A DNA stretch of 47,570 nt, taken from the NCBI GenBank assembly GCA_020346745.1, contig CP070787.1, positions 1,571,608 to 1,619,177 of the forward strand, written 5' to 3'. Source of the DNA: Fidelibacterota bacterium. GTDB taxonomy: Bacteria > Fidelibacterota > Marinisomatia > SCGC-AAA003-L08 > TS1B11. This document shows, in pieces, positions 37,562 to 45,823 of the stretch. Within the stretch, counting starts at the first letter, position 1. Each line of letters opens with the position of its first letter. The translations under genes were made by a program, and so were the position numbers. Under the pieces are notes generated by a model. It saw nothing but the letters and a program-made list of their open reading frames with translations, did no database searches and was not told the origin of the DNA.

Positions 37562-38224
37562 ATGTCCCGGGAATCACGGGTTATCATCAGCCGATTGATC
37601 ACTATCACGATATTCATTGCCGGCTTCCTGGCTATGGTGGTCAGCAACTTTTTAATTACCCTCATCATCATCAGCGCGGGATTAATAATCTGGCTGCTTT
37701 ATCTCCTCGCGGCCGACCTGGGCACAAGCCCTGGTGAGACTACATCTGAGACCAGCCTGGGAATGAGCTTGAGTAGGGTCATCGCCGGACTGGGAGGTAT
37801 ACTGGCCATCTCCGCTTTCAGGACCTACGGTGTGGAACAAACCATGTTTGGCGATTACGCCTTTAACCTAATCGGGCTGGCCCTCGCCCTGGCGGTTCTG
37901 CTGGTCATGCTTATGCCGCTGTTCGTCGTCTCCCTGACCAGTAAATCACGGCCTGCGGTCACACCAACTGAGGAGAAGCCGGTCCCACCTGAAGCCGCAG
38001 CTGCCACCGGGCCTCCAGCTGCTCCTGCACAGCAACCCCCCCTCTATTACACTGCTCCCTATCCACCAGACTATGAACCGTACACCGAGGCGGATGAACT
38101 GGACTATGAGGAAGAAGAGGAGGATTGGGAAGCAGGGGAAGAGAAGGAGCCCTATGAGGATTACTACGAAGAAGAGTACGAAGACGAGGAAGAGAGCGAA
38201 GAGGACGAGTACAGAGAAGAATAG
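37562..38224 (+). CDS. membrane protein with proline-rich linker and very acidic C-terminal tail
   Basis: 220 residues, not recognised. Four hydrophobic segments lie at about 8-30, 31-52, 72-87 and 97-122. A Pro/Ala-rich linker follows (about 132-160, with PPEAAAATGPPAAPAQQPP). The last ~60 residues are almost wholly Glu, Asp and Tyr (DYEEEEEDWEAGEEKEPYED type). With four helices both ends are likely cytoplasmic. The tail could bind basic proteins, metal ions or polyamines. AAGGAG 5 nt before ATG is one of the strongest ribosome binding sites in the window, which supports a real, well-translated gene. Alone on its strand between two minus-strand genes. Confidence 0.75.
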   Translation: MSRESRVIISRLITITIFIAGFLAMVVSNFLITLIIISAGLIIWLLYLLAADLGTSPGETTSETSLGMSLSRVIAGLGGILAISAFRTYGVEQTMFGDYAFNLIGLALALAVLLVMLMPLFVVSLTSKSRPAVTPTEEKPVPPEAAAATGPPAAPAQQPPLYYTAPYPPDYEPYTEADELDYEEEEEDWEAGEEKEPYEDYYEEEYEDEEESEEDEYREE

Positions 38225-38299
38225 TCCCACCGGTTCAATTTTTGCCTGTTCAATTGCCGCATCTTATGCCGCCCTGCAGTACCTAAACCCTACCTAGCG

Positions 38300-39100
38300 C
38301 TAGCGCAGCGCCTCACTTACTCCGTCCACATACCAGTCGCGCCACTCAAAGCGACGGAAAATATCCGCTCCGTGAAATCCATTGATGTCCTCCGGCGAGA
38401 TCAGCTGATGGTAGTGATTCCGCAACAAAGACCGGGCTATAGTTTGATAGGACCAATGCCACGGTTCATAGCGATAACCGCGATCTCGATCCGGCGTGTA
38501 TGCCATGAAAAAGCCATAGTCATTAGCATGTCTCTCGAGCCAGCGGAGAGCTAGCAAGCCCTCCCCCGTCCGCCAGTAGGCCGGGCTCGTACTGTTAAAA
38601 TCAATATCCGTCCCCCAATGGTGGCGGGAGGTACCCGGGGCGGAGGAATACTTCAGAATCGCCAGACATCGTTCCAATGAATCGGGATATTCCTTTGCCA
38701 GGTTGCGTCCGCCAGACAAGCGCTCGCCGGTGAACTTCGCATTCCAGATGGCTCTCTGCTGGGCGAAACTACGGGTGGCGGATACCACCTCCAGGTGCAC
38801 GCCCTCCTCACGAGCATCCCGGATCATGCGCTCAAGCGCCTTGGCAACCTCGGTGCGTAAATAGACGGATCTGCCGTTGGCCAAGTCTTTAGGCAACCGG
38901 GCAAAATCACTCGTGGTATCCGGCCGGAATTGTCCTAACAGATAGGCCTTGGGGTCGATGGGAATGAGGTCGCTTCGGGTCAATGCTACATCTGATCCCA
39001 CCTGTGCGTCCACGTTAATCCATATCAGGAGGCCGGCCAGACTGATGAGGTAATGAAGCCAAACTGCTCTTCTTGCCCCCCTAATCAAATGATTACCCAT
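38300..39100 (-). CDS. M15-family D-alanyl-D-alanine carboxypeptidase (VanY-like)
   Basis: Exported zinc peptidase trimming peptidoglycan stem peptides, about 266 residues. An N-terminal membrane/signal segment (LHYLISLAGLLIWINVDAQ) comes first. The catalytic domain has SATRSFAQQRAIWNAKF, the zinc motif SRHHWGTDID (His and Asp ligands) and EPWHW (catalytic Glu and the third zinc ligand His), exactly the VanY/DacB pattern. I prefer the internal ATG near 39100 as the start; an in-frame non-ATG start 4 codons earlier is possible. It could equally act as an LD- or DD-endopeptidase, since M15 members vary. Confidence 0.92.
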   Translation of the reverse strand: MGNHLIRGARRAVWLHYLISLAGLLIWINVDAQVGSDVALTRSDLIPIDPKAYLLGQFRPDTTSDFARLPKDLANGRSVYLRTEVAKALERMIRDAREEGVHLEVVSATRSFAQQRAIWNAKFTGERLSGGRNLAKEYPDSLERCLAILKYSSAPGTSRHHWGTDIDFNSTSPAYWRTGEGLLALRWLERHANDYGFFMAYTPDRDRGYRYEPWHWSYQTIARSLLRNHYHQLISPEDINGFHGADIFRRFEWRDWYVDGVSEALR

Positions 39101-39159
39101 CGACTCTTTCAATCTGAAGAAACACGAAGATGTACTCGGCTATACCCAAAAGCATTATC

Positions 39160-40260
39160 CTATACATTGAATTTGAAGAATATCACATCCCCATCCTGGA
39201 CGAGGTATTCCTTCCCTTCCAGCCCTACCAAACCAGCCTCGCGCACTGCCTTCTCTGAGCCCAGGCGCACCAGGTCAACGTAGTGAAATACCTCCGCTTT
39301 GATGAAACCGCGCTGAAAATCCGTATGAACTGCGCCTGCAGCGTCATAGGCGGTGGCACCCTGCTGGAACGTCCAGGCATGGGCTTCATTGGGATTACAG
39401 GTGAAGAAGGTCTGGTAACCCAACAGATCATAAGCGGCATGAATCAGCTTGGTCAAGCCCGCCTCGCGCAGATGATACTCCTCAACAAATGCCTCCCGCT
39501 CCGATTCATCCAACAAGGCAATCTCCTGTTCCAGCTTGCCGCATAACCGAACGGCCCGGTTATTCTCCCGGGCGGCAAAATTAAACAGCTCTTGCACCTG
39601 AGCTGCTCGCTCATCATGCTCCATCTCCTTCTCACCGACATTTGCTACGTACAGGATAGGCTTGCCGGTGAGGAGAAACAGGGATTGAAGCTGAGTCTGG
39701 CTTTCCGCTGGCAGACCCATCGCACAGACCATCCGGCCATCGTTCAACCCTTCATGTACACTCTCAAGCACAGTCAACTCCGCACGGGCCTCATGATCAC
39801 CACTGTCTGCCAGCTTCTTGACATGAGCTAACCGTTTATCAACTGACTCCAGATCCTTCATCAAGAGCTCGGTTTCTACAACCTCCGCATCTCTCACCGG
39901 GTCAATGTTGCCCTCTATGTGGCTGATATCGGGATCCTCAAAGCAACGCACAACATGTACCAGCGCATCCACTTCCCGTACATGCGCCAGGAACTGGTTG
40001 CCCAGGCCTTCACCCCGGCTGGCGCCCCGTACCAGCCCGGCAATATCAACGAATTCCACTGTGGCTGGGGTGACTTTACCAGGCTGGTAAATATGGGCCA
40101 ACTTATCCAGGCGCGCATCCGGGACGGGGACGACACCCAGGTTGGGATCAATGGTACAGAAGGGGTAGCTCTCAGCGGGTACCTGAGACGCCGTCAGCGC
40201 ATTAAAGATGGTAGACTTGCCCGCATTAGGCAAGCCGATAATACCGCATTGCAGGGTCAT
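39160..40260 (-). CDS. ychF: ribosome-binding ATPase YchF
   Basis: Obg-family NTPase (OLA1 orthologue) that prefers ATP and associates with ribosomes; 366 residues, normal length. P-loop [15 protein letters not shown] (9-23), switch [21 protein letters not shown] (hydrophobic residue where Ras has Gln, as in HAS-type NTPases) and the divergent G4 motif NVGEKE are all typical. A coiled-coil arm lies in the middle ([19 protein letters not shown]). The C-terminal TGS domain has [15 protein letters not shown] and ends [15 protein letters not shown]. It follows the selenoprotein candidate by 112 nt on the same strand. Confidence 0.97.
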   Translation of the reverse strand: MTLQCGIIGLPNAGKSTIFNALTASQVPAESYPFCTIDPNLGVVPVPDARLDKLAHIYQPGKVTPATVEFVDIAGLVRGASRGEGLGNQFLAHVREVDALVHVVRCFEDPDISHIEGNIDPVRDAEVVETELLMKDLESVDKRLAHVKKLADSGDHEARAELTVLESVHEGLNDGRMVCAMGLPAESQTQLQSLFLLTGKPILYVANVGEKEMEHDERAAQVQELFNFAARENNRAVRLCGKLEQEIALLDESEREAFVEEYHLREAGLTKLIHAAYDLLGYQTFFTCNPNEAHAWTFQQGATAYDAAGAVHTDFQRGFIKAEVFHYVDLVRLGSEKAVREAGLVGLEGKEYLVQDGDVIFFKFNV

Positions 40261-40372
40261 GGCTGAGCGAATTTACCCCTATAACAATAACGGCAAGAAT
40301 CGGTATGACGTTTCATCTGCCAAAACTAATTGGATACATAGCGCCGGCTGGACCGACCTATTTGCAAAGTGC

Positions 40373-41029
40373 TCAGGCCGACCCGCCGAGGCCCGCGGTT
40401 GCGAGAATGCGTTCGAGAAACTGAGCCTCCGGCAGGGCTCCATCCGCGGCACTATGCTCATTCGCTACTGTCTTGGGTACACCCCGAACACCATAGCGCT
40501 GACCAAGATGAGGAAATTCTGTGACCTCAACCATATCTGCTGTTACCATATCGCTCTCAAAGGCGAACTGATGGGCCAGGTGAACCACCTGGGGACAGTA
40601 GGGTCACGTGGGGGTCACGAATACCTGCAGGTGCAGCGGATTGGCCAGAGCTGCCAGCTTCTCCTGCGTGGCCTTGGACAGACCGGAATCGCCCCGGGAA
40701 ATCATGTCAATATCTTCCAATATGGTGACAAACTCGTAACCGGACGGAATGCCGTAGAAACGAATGCCCACATCCTTCTTACCCATGATCACGGTAGCAG
40801 GAATTTTGTCCACGCCGTAGGATTGGGCTTTGTCCTTGTCCTCAATGAAATTGAAAACATCAAGACTGATCAGATCAGATAGACCGGCCAATTCTTCCAT
40901 GATCTGCCGTGTCTCCGTGCAATAATCACACTCGATCGTCTGGGTGAAATTGACGAGCCTGACCGGGTCTTCAAGCTCAGCAAAGCGTTTACTGATCTCA
41001 TCTTTGATGGACTCATTCAGTAGTGTCAT
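40373..41029 (-). CDS. protein disulfide oxidoreductase with predicted selenocysteine at in-frame TGA
   Basis: Two tandem thioredoxin folds, 218 residues if TGA at 40606-40604 is read as Sec. Domain 1 has redox motif CDYC (Cys34, Cys37) and cis-Pro77 (DKIPATV). Domain 2 would begin LHLQVFVTPT, then Sec142-PYC145, and continue PQVVHLAHQF with cis-Pro185 (GVPKTV) and a final helix LPEAQFLERILATAGL. This matches the glutaredoxin-like PDO family, about 220-230 residues, with CxxC motifs near residues 35 and 146; here the first Cys of the second CPYC is TGA. Stopping at TGA would leave 141 residues ending just before the active site. A hairpin lies 11 nt downstream (40576-40592). AGGGGG precedes the ATG. 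No sel genes are in the window, so Sec insertion remains a prediction. Confidence 0.82.
40576..40592 (-). promoter_or_regulatory. bacterial SECIS-like hairpin
   Basis: Minus-strand CCAGGTG-GTT-CACCTGG, a perfect 7-bp stem starting 11 nt after the TGA; opening the top pair gives a GGUUC loop on a 6-bp stem. The UGA-to-loop distance of 18 nt and a G-rich loop start agree with known bacterial SECIS elements, whose minimal 17-nt stem-loop in E. coli fdhF also begins 11 nt downstream. The bulged U of the fdhF element is absent. Confidence 0.65.
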
Positions 41030-41121
41030 GATTATGCCCCCTGGTTAATGCATGCTCACTGGATCGGTATTTGCCCTTCGACTTGTTATGCTGATAATCA
41101 TACTTCACACCCCGTCAGGTG

Positions 41122-41868
41122 CTATCCCATTTGCCACTCCTCCGATAATAAGCTGCCTGCCGCTTCATCAATTAGAACCGTGGCGTGCTGGTGCATCTGC
41201 ACTATGGTGGCTGGCACCATAGCAGAAATCGGGCCTTCGATGGTGTTTTTAATAGCCTGGGCCTTGCCCTTGCCATTAGCCAGCATGATCAGCTTCCTGG
41301 CATCCATGATGGTGCCAATTCCCATAGTAATAGCATACTTGGGAACCTGGTCCATGTTGTCAAAGAATCGAGCATTGTCTTGGCGCGTTTTTTCCGTCAG
41401 CGTTTTAATCCGGGTCCGCGAACCGAGGGAGGACCCTGGTTCATTGAAGGCAATATGACCATTCCCACCAATTCCCAGAATCTGCAGGTCAATACCGCCA
41501 ACCTTGACAATCCGCTCTTCGTACCATTCACAGTGGGCCTCAACATCATCAGCCATGCCTTGTGGAACATGTACATAGCGGGGATCAACGTTGATATGCT
41601 TGAACAGGTTCTCCCACATGAAATAATGGTAACTCTGATCATGCCCAGGAGGAAGACCGACGTATTCATCGAGGTTGAAGGTAGTCACTTTCGAAAAATC
41701 AAGTCCCTCCTCAGCATGCATGCGGATAAGCTCTTTGTATAAGCCCAGCGGGGAACTGCCTGTGGCAAAACCCAAAATAGAGTCAGGTTTCTTCCGAACC
41801 TGCTCGGCAACAAGTTTGGCTCCTTCATTACTGATGGCATCGTAATCCTTTTTAATTACTAGAAGCAT
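41122..41868 (-). CDS. nagB: glucosamine-6-phosphate deaminase
   Basis: Converts glucosamine-6-phosphate to fructose-6-phosphate and ammonia in amino-sugar catabolism; 248 residues, typical of the shorter bacterial form. Motifs: LGFATGSSPLGLYKEL, TTFNLDEYVGLPPGHDQSYHYFM (catalytic Asp), GIGGNGHIAFNEPGSS (active-site Asn/Gly loop with His) and SRTRIKTLT. ATG 41868 has AAAGG 8 nt upstream. The PDO gene follows 92 nt downstream on the same strand and may share its transcript. No nagA or nagE is nearby. Confidence 0.96.
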   Translation of the reverse strand: MLLVIKKDYDAISNEGAKLVAEQVRKKPDSILGFATGSSPLGLYKELIRMHAEEGLDFSKVTTFNLDEYVGLPPGHDQSYHYFMWENLFKHINVDPRYVHVPQGMADDVEAHCEWYEERIVKVGGIDLQILGIGGNGHIAFNEPGSSLGSRTRIKTLTEKTRQDNARFFDNMDQVPKYAITMGIGTIMDARKLIMLANGKGKAQAIKNTIEGPISAMVPATIVQMHQHATVLIDEAAGSLLSEEWQMG

Positions 41869-42279
41869 GTCGCTAGCCTTTCAGTTTCTATCCTGTTATC
41901 GCTTTGAGTGTCGGGAGCGGCTTCCTGCCACACCGGATTAGTATCTATTTACTAAGAGATCTCAGGTTGCTGACATCACTCTCACCCGCATCGCTGCAAC
42001 CTGCCACTCTGTTACGTTAAAGTTAAATAAGAATGTATATGTAAGGGCAACCCGATAGCTGAACCTGGATCGTGACCATCTGCTGATTCCCGCAAGGGTC
42101 TGGACCTTGGGATCAGGTAAATTTTCGCCAGGGGCAAATGCGGAAGCGCCTCTTTTTAAAATAACCAATGTCCATCTTCACTCAGCCTCTCCAGAGGTCT
42201 GGTCCACTGCGGGGAAGGCTATCTGGTATTACCAGAGAGCCACGAGTAAATTCGGGTGTTCAACACCATAGAGGTTAGC
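41869..42279. other. divergent intergenic region between nagB and the SDR gene
   Basis: About 410 nt. It must hold the promoters of both flanking genes, but I see no convincing -35/-10 pair. A 68-codon minus-strand frame at 41962-42168 has no family resemblance. No repeat of note. Confidence 0.5.
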
Positions 42280-43062
42280 ATGTCAGATTGGGCAGTTATA
42301 CTCGGCGCATCCAGTGGGTTTGGCCACGCCAGCGCCACAGAACTAGCCAAAGCCGGGCTTGATATTTTCGGAGTGCACCTGGATCGTAGAGCCACGCTAC
42401 CGAATGTCAAATCGATTATTCAGGATATAACTGCTACCGGGTCCAAGGCAGTCTTTTTCAACATCAACGCCGCCGATTCGGCCAGACGAGCCGAGGCCAT
42501 TGCAGCCATGAAGGAAACTGCAGGAGCCAGGGGTCGCGTAAAGGTGCTGTTGCACTCGCTAGCTTTCGGTTCGCTCAAACCCATCATTTCCCAGGATGCG
42601 GGGCAAGCAATAAGCCAGTCTCAGGTTGAGATGACTATTGACGTCATGGCCAGCAGCATCGTTTATTGGGCTCAGGACCTTTACCGGGCTGGACTGATCA
42701 AGGAAGGAAGCCAGATCTTTGCCATGACCTCTTCTGGTGGCCGTCGGCAATGGTACTCCTACGGAGCCGTATCTGCCGCCAAAGCCGCCTTGGAATCCTA
42801 TGTGCGGCAACTGGCGCTGGAGCTTTCCAGCAAGGGCGTTGCGGCAAACTGCATCCAGGCCGGAGTTACTGATACACCTGCCCTGCGGAAGATCCCGGAT
42901 AATGAAAAGATGATTATACATGCCCAGGAAGTAAACCCGGGCAAGCGTCTGACTACACCTGAAGACGTGGCCAAGGCCATCAGACTCTTAGGACTTTCCG
43001 AAGATACCTGGCTAACCGGAAATGTGATTCGCGTCGACGGCGGGGAAGATATCACGGGATAA
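42280..43062 (+). CDS. short-chain dehydrogenase, enoyl-ACP reductase (FabI/FabL)-like
   Basis: 260-residue SDR oxidoreductase. Cofactor motif VILGASSGFGHASATEL at the N-terminus, central LLHSLAFGSLKPI (resembling the HSxAF motif of enoyl-ACP reductases), catalytic Tyr/Lys in WYSYGAVSAAKAALE, and C-terminal TDTPALRKIPDNEKM and GNVIRVDGGEDITG. The TDTxALxxxPxxE stretch recalls FabL (enoyl-ACP reductase III), so a role in fatty acid elongation is plausible, but other SDR activities are possible. I start at ATG 42280 (AGAGGT 5 nt upstream, glycine motif soon after) rather than 24 nt earlier. Confidence 0.85.
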   Translation: MSDWAVILGASSGFGHASATELAKAGLDIFGVHLDRRATLPNVKSIIQDITATGSKAVFFNINAADSARRAEAIAAMKETAGARGRVKVLLHSLAFGSLKPIISQDAGQAISQSQVEMTIDVMASSIVYWAQDLYRAGLIKEGSQIFAMTSSGGRRQWYSYGAVSAAKAALESYVRQLALELSSKGVAANCIQAGVTDTPALRKIPDNEKMIIHAQEVNPGKRLTTPEDVAKAIRLLGLSEDTWLTGNVIRVDGGEDITG

Positions 43063-43075
43063 TACTCCACCCATC

Positions 43076-43858
43076 TCAGATCAATTCCCAGCGCACCTGC
43101 CAGCGAGGATTCACCAGGCGGGTCATGAGCAGGAGGGTGGCGACCACCCCTGAGATCACGCCAGTCGTGATCCACATCATCATAATCACGATCTGAAACT
43201 TCACCGCTTCCACGGGTGGCAAGCCAGCCAGGATCTGACCGGTCATCACTCCCGGCAATTGTACCAGTCCGACTGTCATCAGCGCATTGATCGAGGGGAT
43301 TAGCGCACCTGAAACGGCGTTCTTGAAAGCGGGGTGCAGCGCCTTGCGCGGAGGAGCTGCCAACGACAGTGCTACCTCCACCGATGCCCGGCGCAGCTTC
43401 ATTTCACTGACAAAGCGGTTGGCCGACAGTGAAACAATATTAAGGCCGTTTCCCAGCACCATCCCGCTCAATGGGATCAATACGACCAGATTATACCAGG
43501 GATCAGGGCGAATGATCAGGAGGGCTACTACTCCCAAACTCACAATCAGCGCAAGTGACAGGGTGATGCTCGTAATGAGAAAAAGGCCAGGCAGCCTGGA
43601 CTGTTGCCGTCGTACACTCTCATAGCTGGCCACCGAGATCATCACGATAAGAACTGCCAGTAGAAGCCAGGGTGAGTTGACTTGGAACAGCACCTTCAGT
43701 GCAAAACCGATCAGTGTGAGCTGAGCAAACGCTCTGACGGTACCGATGGCCAGGCTCCGCTCGATACCCAATCCCTCGAGACGGGAAAGAGCAATAGCCA
43801 CAGCCATAAGGATAAGCGAAATGGCTACGTCACCAAAACCGAGGTGGAATAGTGCCAT
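43076..43858 (-). CDS. fetB: FetB/UPF0014-family ABC iron exporter permease
   Basis: 260-residue polytopic inner-membrane protein of the YbbM/FetB family: seven hydrophobic segments, with conserved RAFAQLTLIGFALKVLF, VLIVMISVASYESVRRQ, LIPLSGMVLGNGLNIVSLSANRF and the loop AALSLAAPPRKALHPAFKNAV-type sequence, then SINALMTVGLVQLPGVMTGQILAG. E. coli FetAB exports iron under oxidative stress; related plant proteins carry other metals, so the metal is not certain. It overlaps the ATPase stop by one base (TAATG), so the two form one transporter. Confidence 0.92.
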   Translation of the reverse strand: MALFHLGFGDVAISLILMAVAIALSRLEGLGIERSLAIGTVRAFAQLTLIGFALKVLFQVNSPWLLLAVLIVMISVASYESVRRQQSRLPGLFLITSITLSLALIVSLGVVALLIIRPDPWYNLVVLIPLSGMVLGNGLNIVSLSANRFVSEMKLRRASVEVALSLAAPPRKALHPAFKNAVSGALIPSINALMTVGLVQLPGVMTGQILAGLPPVEAVKFQIVIMMMWITTGVISGVVATLLLMTRLVNPRWQVRWELI

Positions 43859-44505
43859 TACGAAAGACTTCTCAGCGTCCCTTCCGCCATCTCAAGTATG
43901 ACCTGGCCCAGCTTGCGGGCATGGGAGCGTCGGTGGGTTACAAATATGGTGAGAAATTCTTCCTGCTGACTTATCTCTCGGACCAACTCAAGTATACCAT
44001 CCGCCGTCTTGTCATCCAGAGCAGAGGTGGGTTCATCCAGCAGGAGAATATCTGGCTTTGTCACCAGGGTACGCGCCAGACAGACCCTCTGCTGCTGCCC
44101 CACACTTAGTTGAACTACTGTGCGATCGAGAAATGTATGGTCCAGGTGCACCATTTCCATCAACGTACTGAAGTCCGTATCGTTGCGTCGCGCAAACCGG
44201 GCAGCGAAGTCCAGATTCTCTCGGACGCTATCTCCCACAAAGGCCGGCGTTTGGAACAACATGCTGATACGGCGACGAACCTCCGAAGGATGAAGCATGC
44301 TGATATCCTGACCCTCCAGCAGAATCCTCCCCCGGTCAATTGAGGTCAGGTTGTTAAGCACCCGGAGAAGCGTTGTCTTGCCTATCCCGGACGCACCCAC
44401 GACAGCGTAAATGCTTCGCTCCCGAAACGAGAAAGAGCAATTCTTTAGAATGAAATCTGGTGGGGATTCAGAGTTGGACTTCCAAACCGAGTCCAGCGTC
44501 AGCAT
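43858..44505 (-). CDS. fetA: FetA-like ABC transporter ATPase
   Basis: 215-residue ATPase partner of the FetB-like permease. Walker A is VVGASGIGKTTLLRVLNNL, the Q-loop is SMLFQTPAF, the signature LSVGQQQRVCLAR differs from LSGGQ by a Val, Walker B is DILLLDEPTSALD, and the H-loop is IFVTHRRSHA. It begins 6 nt after the TPR lipoprotein stop, implying one transcript of TPR protein / fetA / fetB. Confidence 0.93.
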   Translation of the reverse strand: MLTLDSVWKSNSESPPDFILKNCSFSFRERSIYAVVGASGIGKTTLLRVLNNLTSIDRGRILLEGQDISMLHPSEVRRRISMLFQTPAFVGDSVRENLDFAARFARRNDTDFSTLMEMVHLDHTFLDRTVVQLSVGQQQRVCLARTLVTKPDILLLDEPTSALDDKTADGILELVREISQQEEFLTIFVTHRRSHARKLGQVILEMAEGTLRSLS

Positions 44506-44511
44506 AGGGGA

Positions 44512-44949
44512 TCAGTTGGGAAGCGATTCAGCTGAGGAACTGAGAGCCTCCAGGTTCTTCCGCTTCCGGATCATTTCCTGAAGGTTGTAATTCTCAGGTG
44601 TGGGACGCAATTCAAAGGTTTTCCCAGCCTCGATGAGAGCCAGCTCATACCAGTTCTTCTTGGCATAGGCGACGGCCAGGTTATAATGGGCACGGGCTAC
44701 GATATCCAGCTCCCGGCCTGACATGCGGCGCGGATCAGCCGGTAGTAAACGGACCACCTCCTTGAACTCGAGAATGGCGTCGTCCACCAGACCTTTCTGG
44801 TAATACCAGAGGCCCAGGTCAAGGTGGCGTTCTGGCTTATCACCACACCCCATGACCAGGAACAGAACTGTCAGCAGCAGTAGAACACGAGGAAAGTATT
44901 TCACGGTTGGGAGTCTAGATAGATAATGATTCATCCGGAAAAAGTTCAT
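44512..44949 (-). CDS. TPR-containing lipoprotein
   Basis: About 145 residues. A basic, hydrophobic signal (LSRLPTVKYFPRVLLLLTVLF) leads to the lipobox VMGC. Mature part: LGLWYYQKGLVDDAILEFKEVVRLLP and AHYNLAVAYAKKNWYELALIEAGKTFELRP, two clear TPR motifs, then a charged C-terminal helix. Such proteins act as binding scaffolds in the envelope; the partner is unknown. Start uncertain: ATG at 44949 or 44934, both lacking a good ribosome binding site. A longer in-frame reading to 45072 puts the signal too far in. Confidence 0.8.
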   Translation of the reverse strand: MNFFRMNHYLSRLPTVKYFPRVLLLLTVLFLVMGCGDKPERHLDLGLWYYQKGLVDDAILEFKEVVRLLPADPRRMSGRELDIVARAHYNLAVAYAKKNWYELALIEAGKTFELRPTPENYNLQEMIRKRKNLEALSSSAESLPN

Positions 44950-45088
44950 GGGTGATGATGAGAAATGCAAGTAAAAACAGGGAGCCTTATCATTCCCTTC
45001 GGGTTCTGAACATGGGCGCCCCGCATGTAAAAGTAAGTTGCACACCCCCAAAGGAGAATTAAGATCAGACAAGGTGAAAACAAGTCAT

Positions 45089-45114
45089 GCTGGTTTACCC
45101 GGCACGAAACCAGC
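45089..45114 (-). terminator. possible terminator after sdhB
   Basis: Inverted repeat GCTGGTTT / AAACCAGC, 8-nt arms with a 10-nt loop, 13 nt after the sdhB stop. On the minus strand it is followed by ATGACTTGTTTTC, only a weak T-rich tract. Confidence 0.4.
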
Positions 45115-45126
45115 CGAAAACTGACG

Positions 45127-45822
45127 TTACCGATGCACTACTGTGTAGCGCTTTAAATCACCGATAGCTTTGGTGATGTGGATTTCACGCGGGCAGGCAT
45201 CGGTGCAGTTGAAGATTGAGTGGCAGCGCCAGAGGCCGTCCTTATCATCCAGAATGCCCAGACGGAACTCATTGCCGCCATCACGTGAGTCGAAGATAAA
45301 GCGGTGCGCCTTGACAAATGCCGCGGGCCCCACATAGGCACCATTGGTCCAGAAGGATGGGCAGCTGGTGGTGCAGGAACCACACATGATGCATTTGGTG
45401 GTATCGTCGAAGATAGCCCGGTCTGCAATAGACTGATACCGCTCGGCGGCCGGGGCTGGCTCCTTGGGAATCAGGAACGGCTTAACACTTTCCAGGCCTG
45501 CAAAGAATGGCTCCATGTCCACAACCAGGTCTCGCAGAACCTTCATACCTCGAATAGGCTGGATGCGAATGCGTTTACTCTTCAGATCCTGCACCAGAAC
45601 CTGGCAGGCCAACCGGTTGAGGCCATTGATCTCCATGGCATCAGAACCGCAAACGCCGTGGGCACATGATTTACGGAAAGCAATGGTGCCATCATCCTCA
45701 TCTTTGATAGCCATCATGACATCCAGTACACGGTCCTTCGGATCCACCTCTTTTACAAAGGTGTCAAAGCGGGACTTGTCCGTGTCCGGGTCATAGCGGA
45801 AAATCTCAACGGTCACTTGCAT
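45127..45822 (-). CDS. sdhB: succinate dehydrogenase / fumarate reductase iron-sulfur subunit
   Basis: Electron-transfer subunit of complex II, 231 residues. The [2Fe-2S] ferredoxin-type domain has KSCAHGVCGSDAM with a downstream RLAC. The C-terminal domain binds [4Fe-4S] and [3Fe-4S] clusters through CIMCGSCTTSCPSFW and CHSIFNCTDACPRE. It starts 1 nt after the sdhA stop, so it is co-translated. No membrane-anchor (sdhC/D) gene follows within the window; it may lie upstream of sdhA. Confidence 0.97.
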   Translation of the reverse strand: MQVTVEIFRYDPDTDKSRFDTFVKEVDPKDRVLDVMMAIKDEDDGTIAFRKSCAHGVCGSDAMEINGLNRLACQVLVQDLKSKRIRIQPIRGMKVLRDLVVDMEPFFAGLESVKPFLIPKEPAPAAERYQSIADRAIFDDTTKCIMCGSCTTSCPSFWTNGAYVGPAAFVKAHRFIFDSRDGGNEFRLGILDDKDGLWRCHSIFNCTDACPREIHITKAIGDLKRYTVVHR

Positions 45823-45823
45823 C

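Noticed and set aside
40604-40606. UGA reassigned to another amino acid throughout the genome
   Set aside because: Several genes in the window end at TGA at natural family lengths (for example the exported-protein gene ending at 10194 and the methyltransferase ending at 6606).
40604-41029. Simple 141-residue thioredoxin-like protein ending at the TGA
   Set aside because: It would stop one codon before the second active site, while the same frame continues with 76 codons of clearly matching sequence; Sec readthrough explains this better than a frameshift because no frame change is needed.
41962-42168. 68-codon minus-strand frame between nagB and the SDR gene
   Set aside because: No ribosome binding site, motif or family resemblance.
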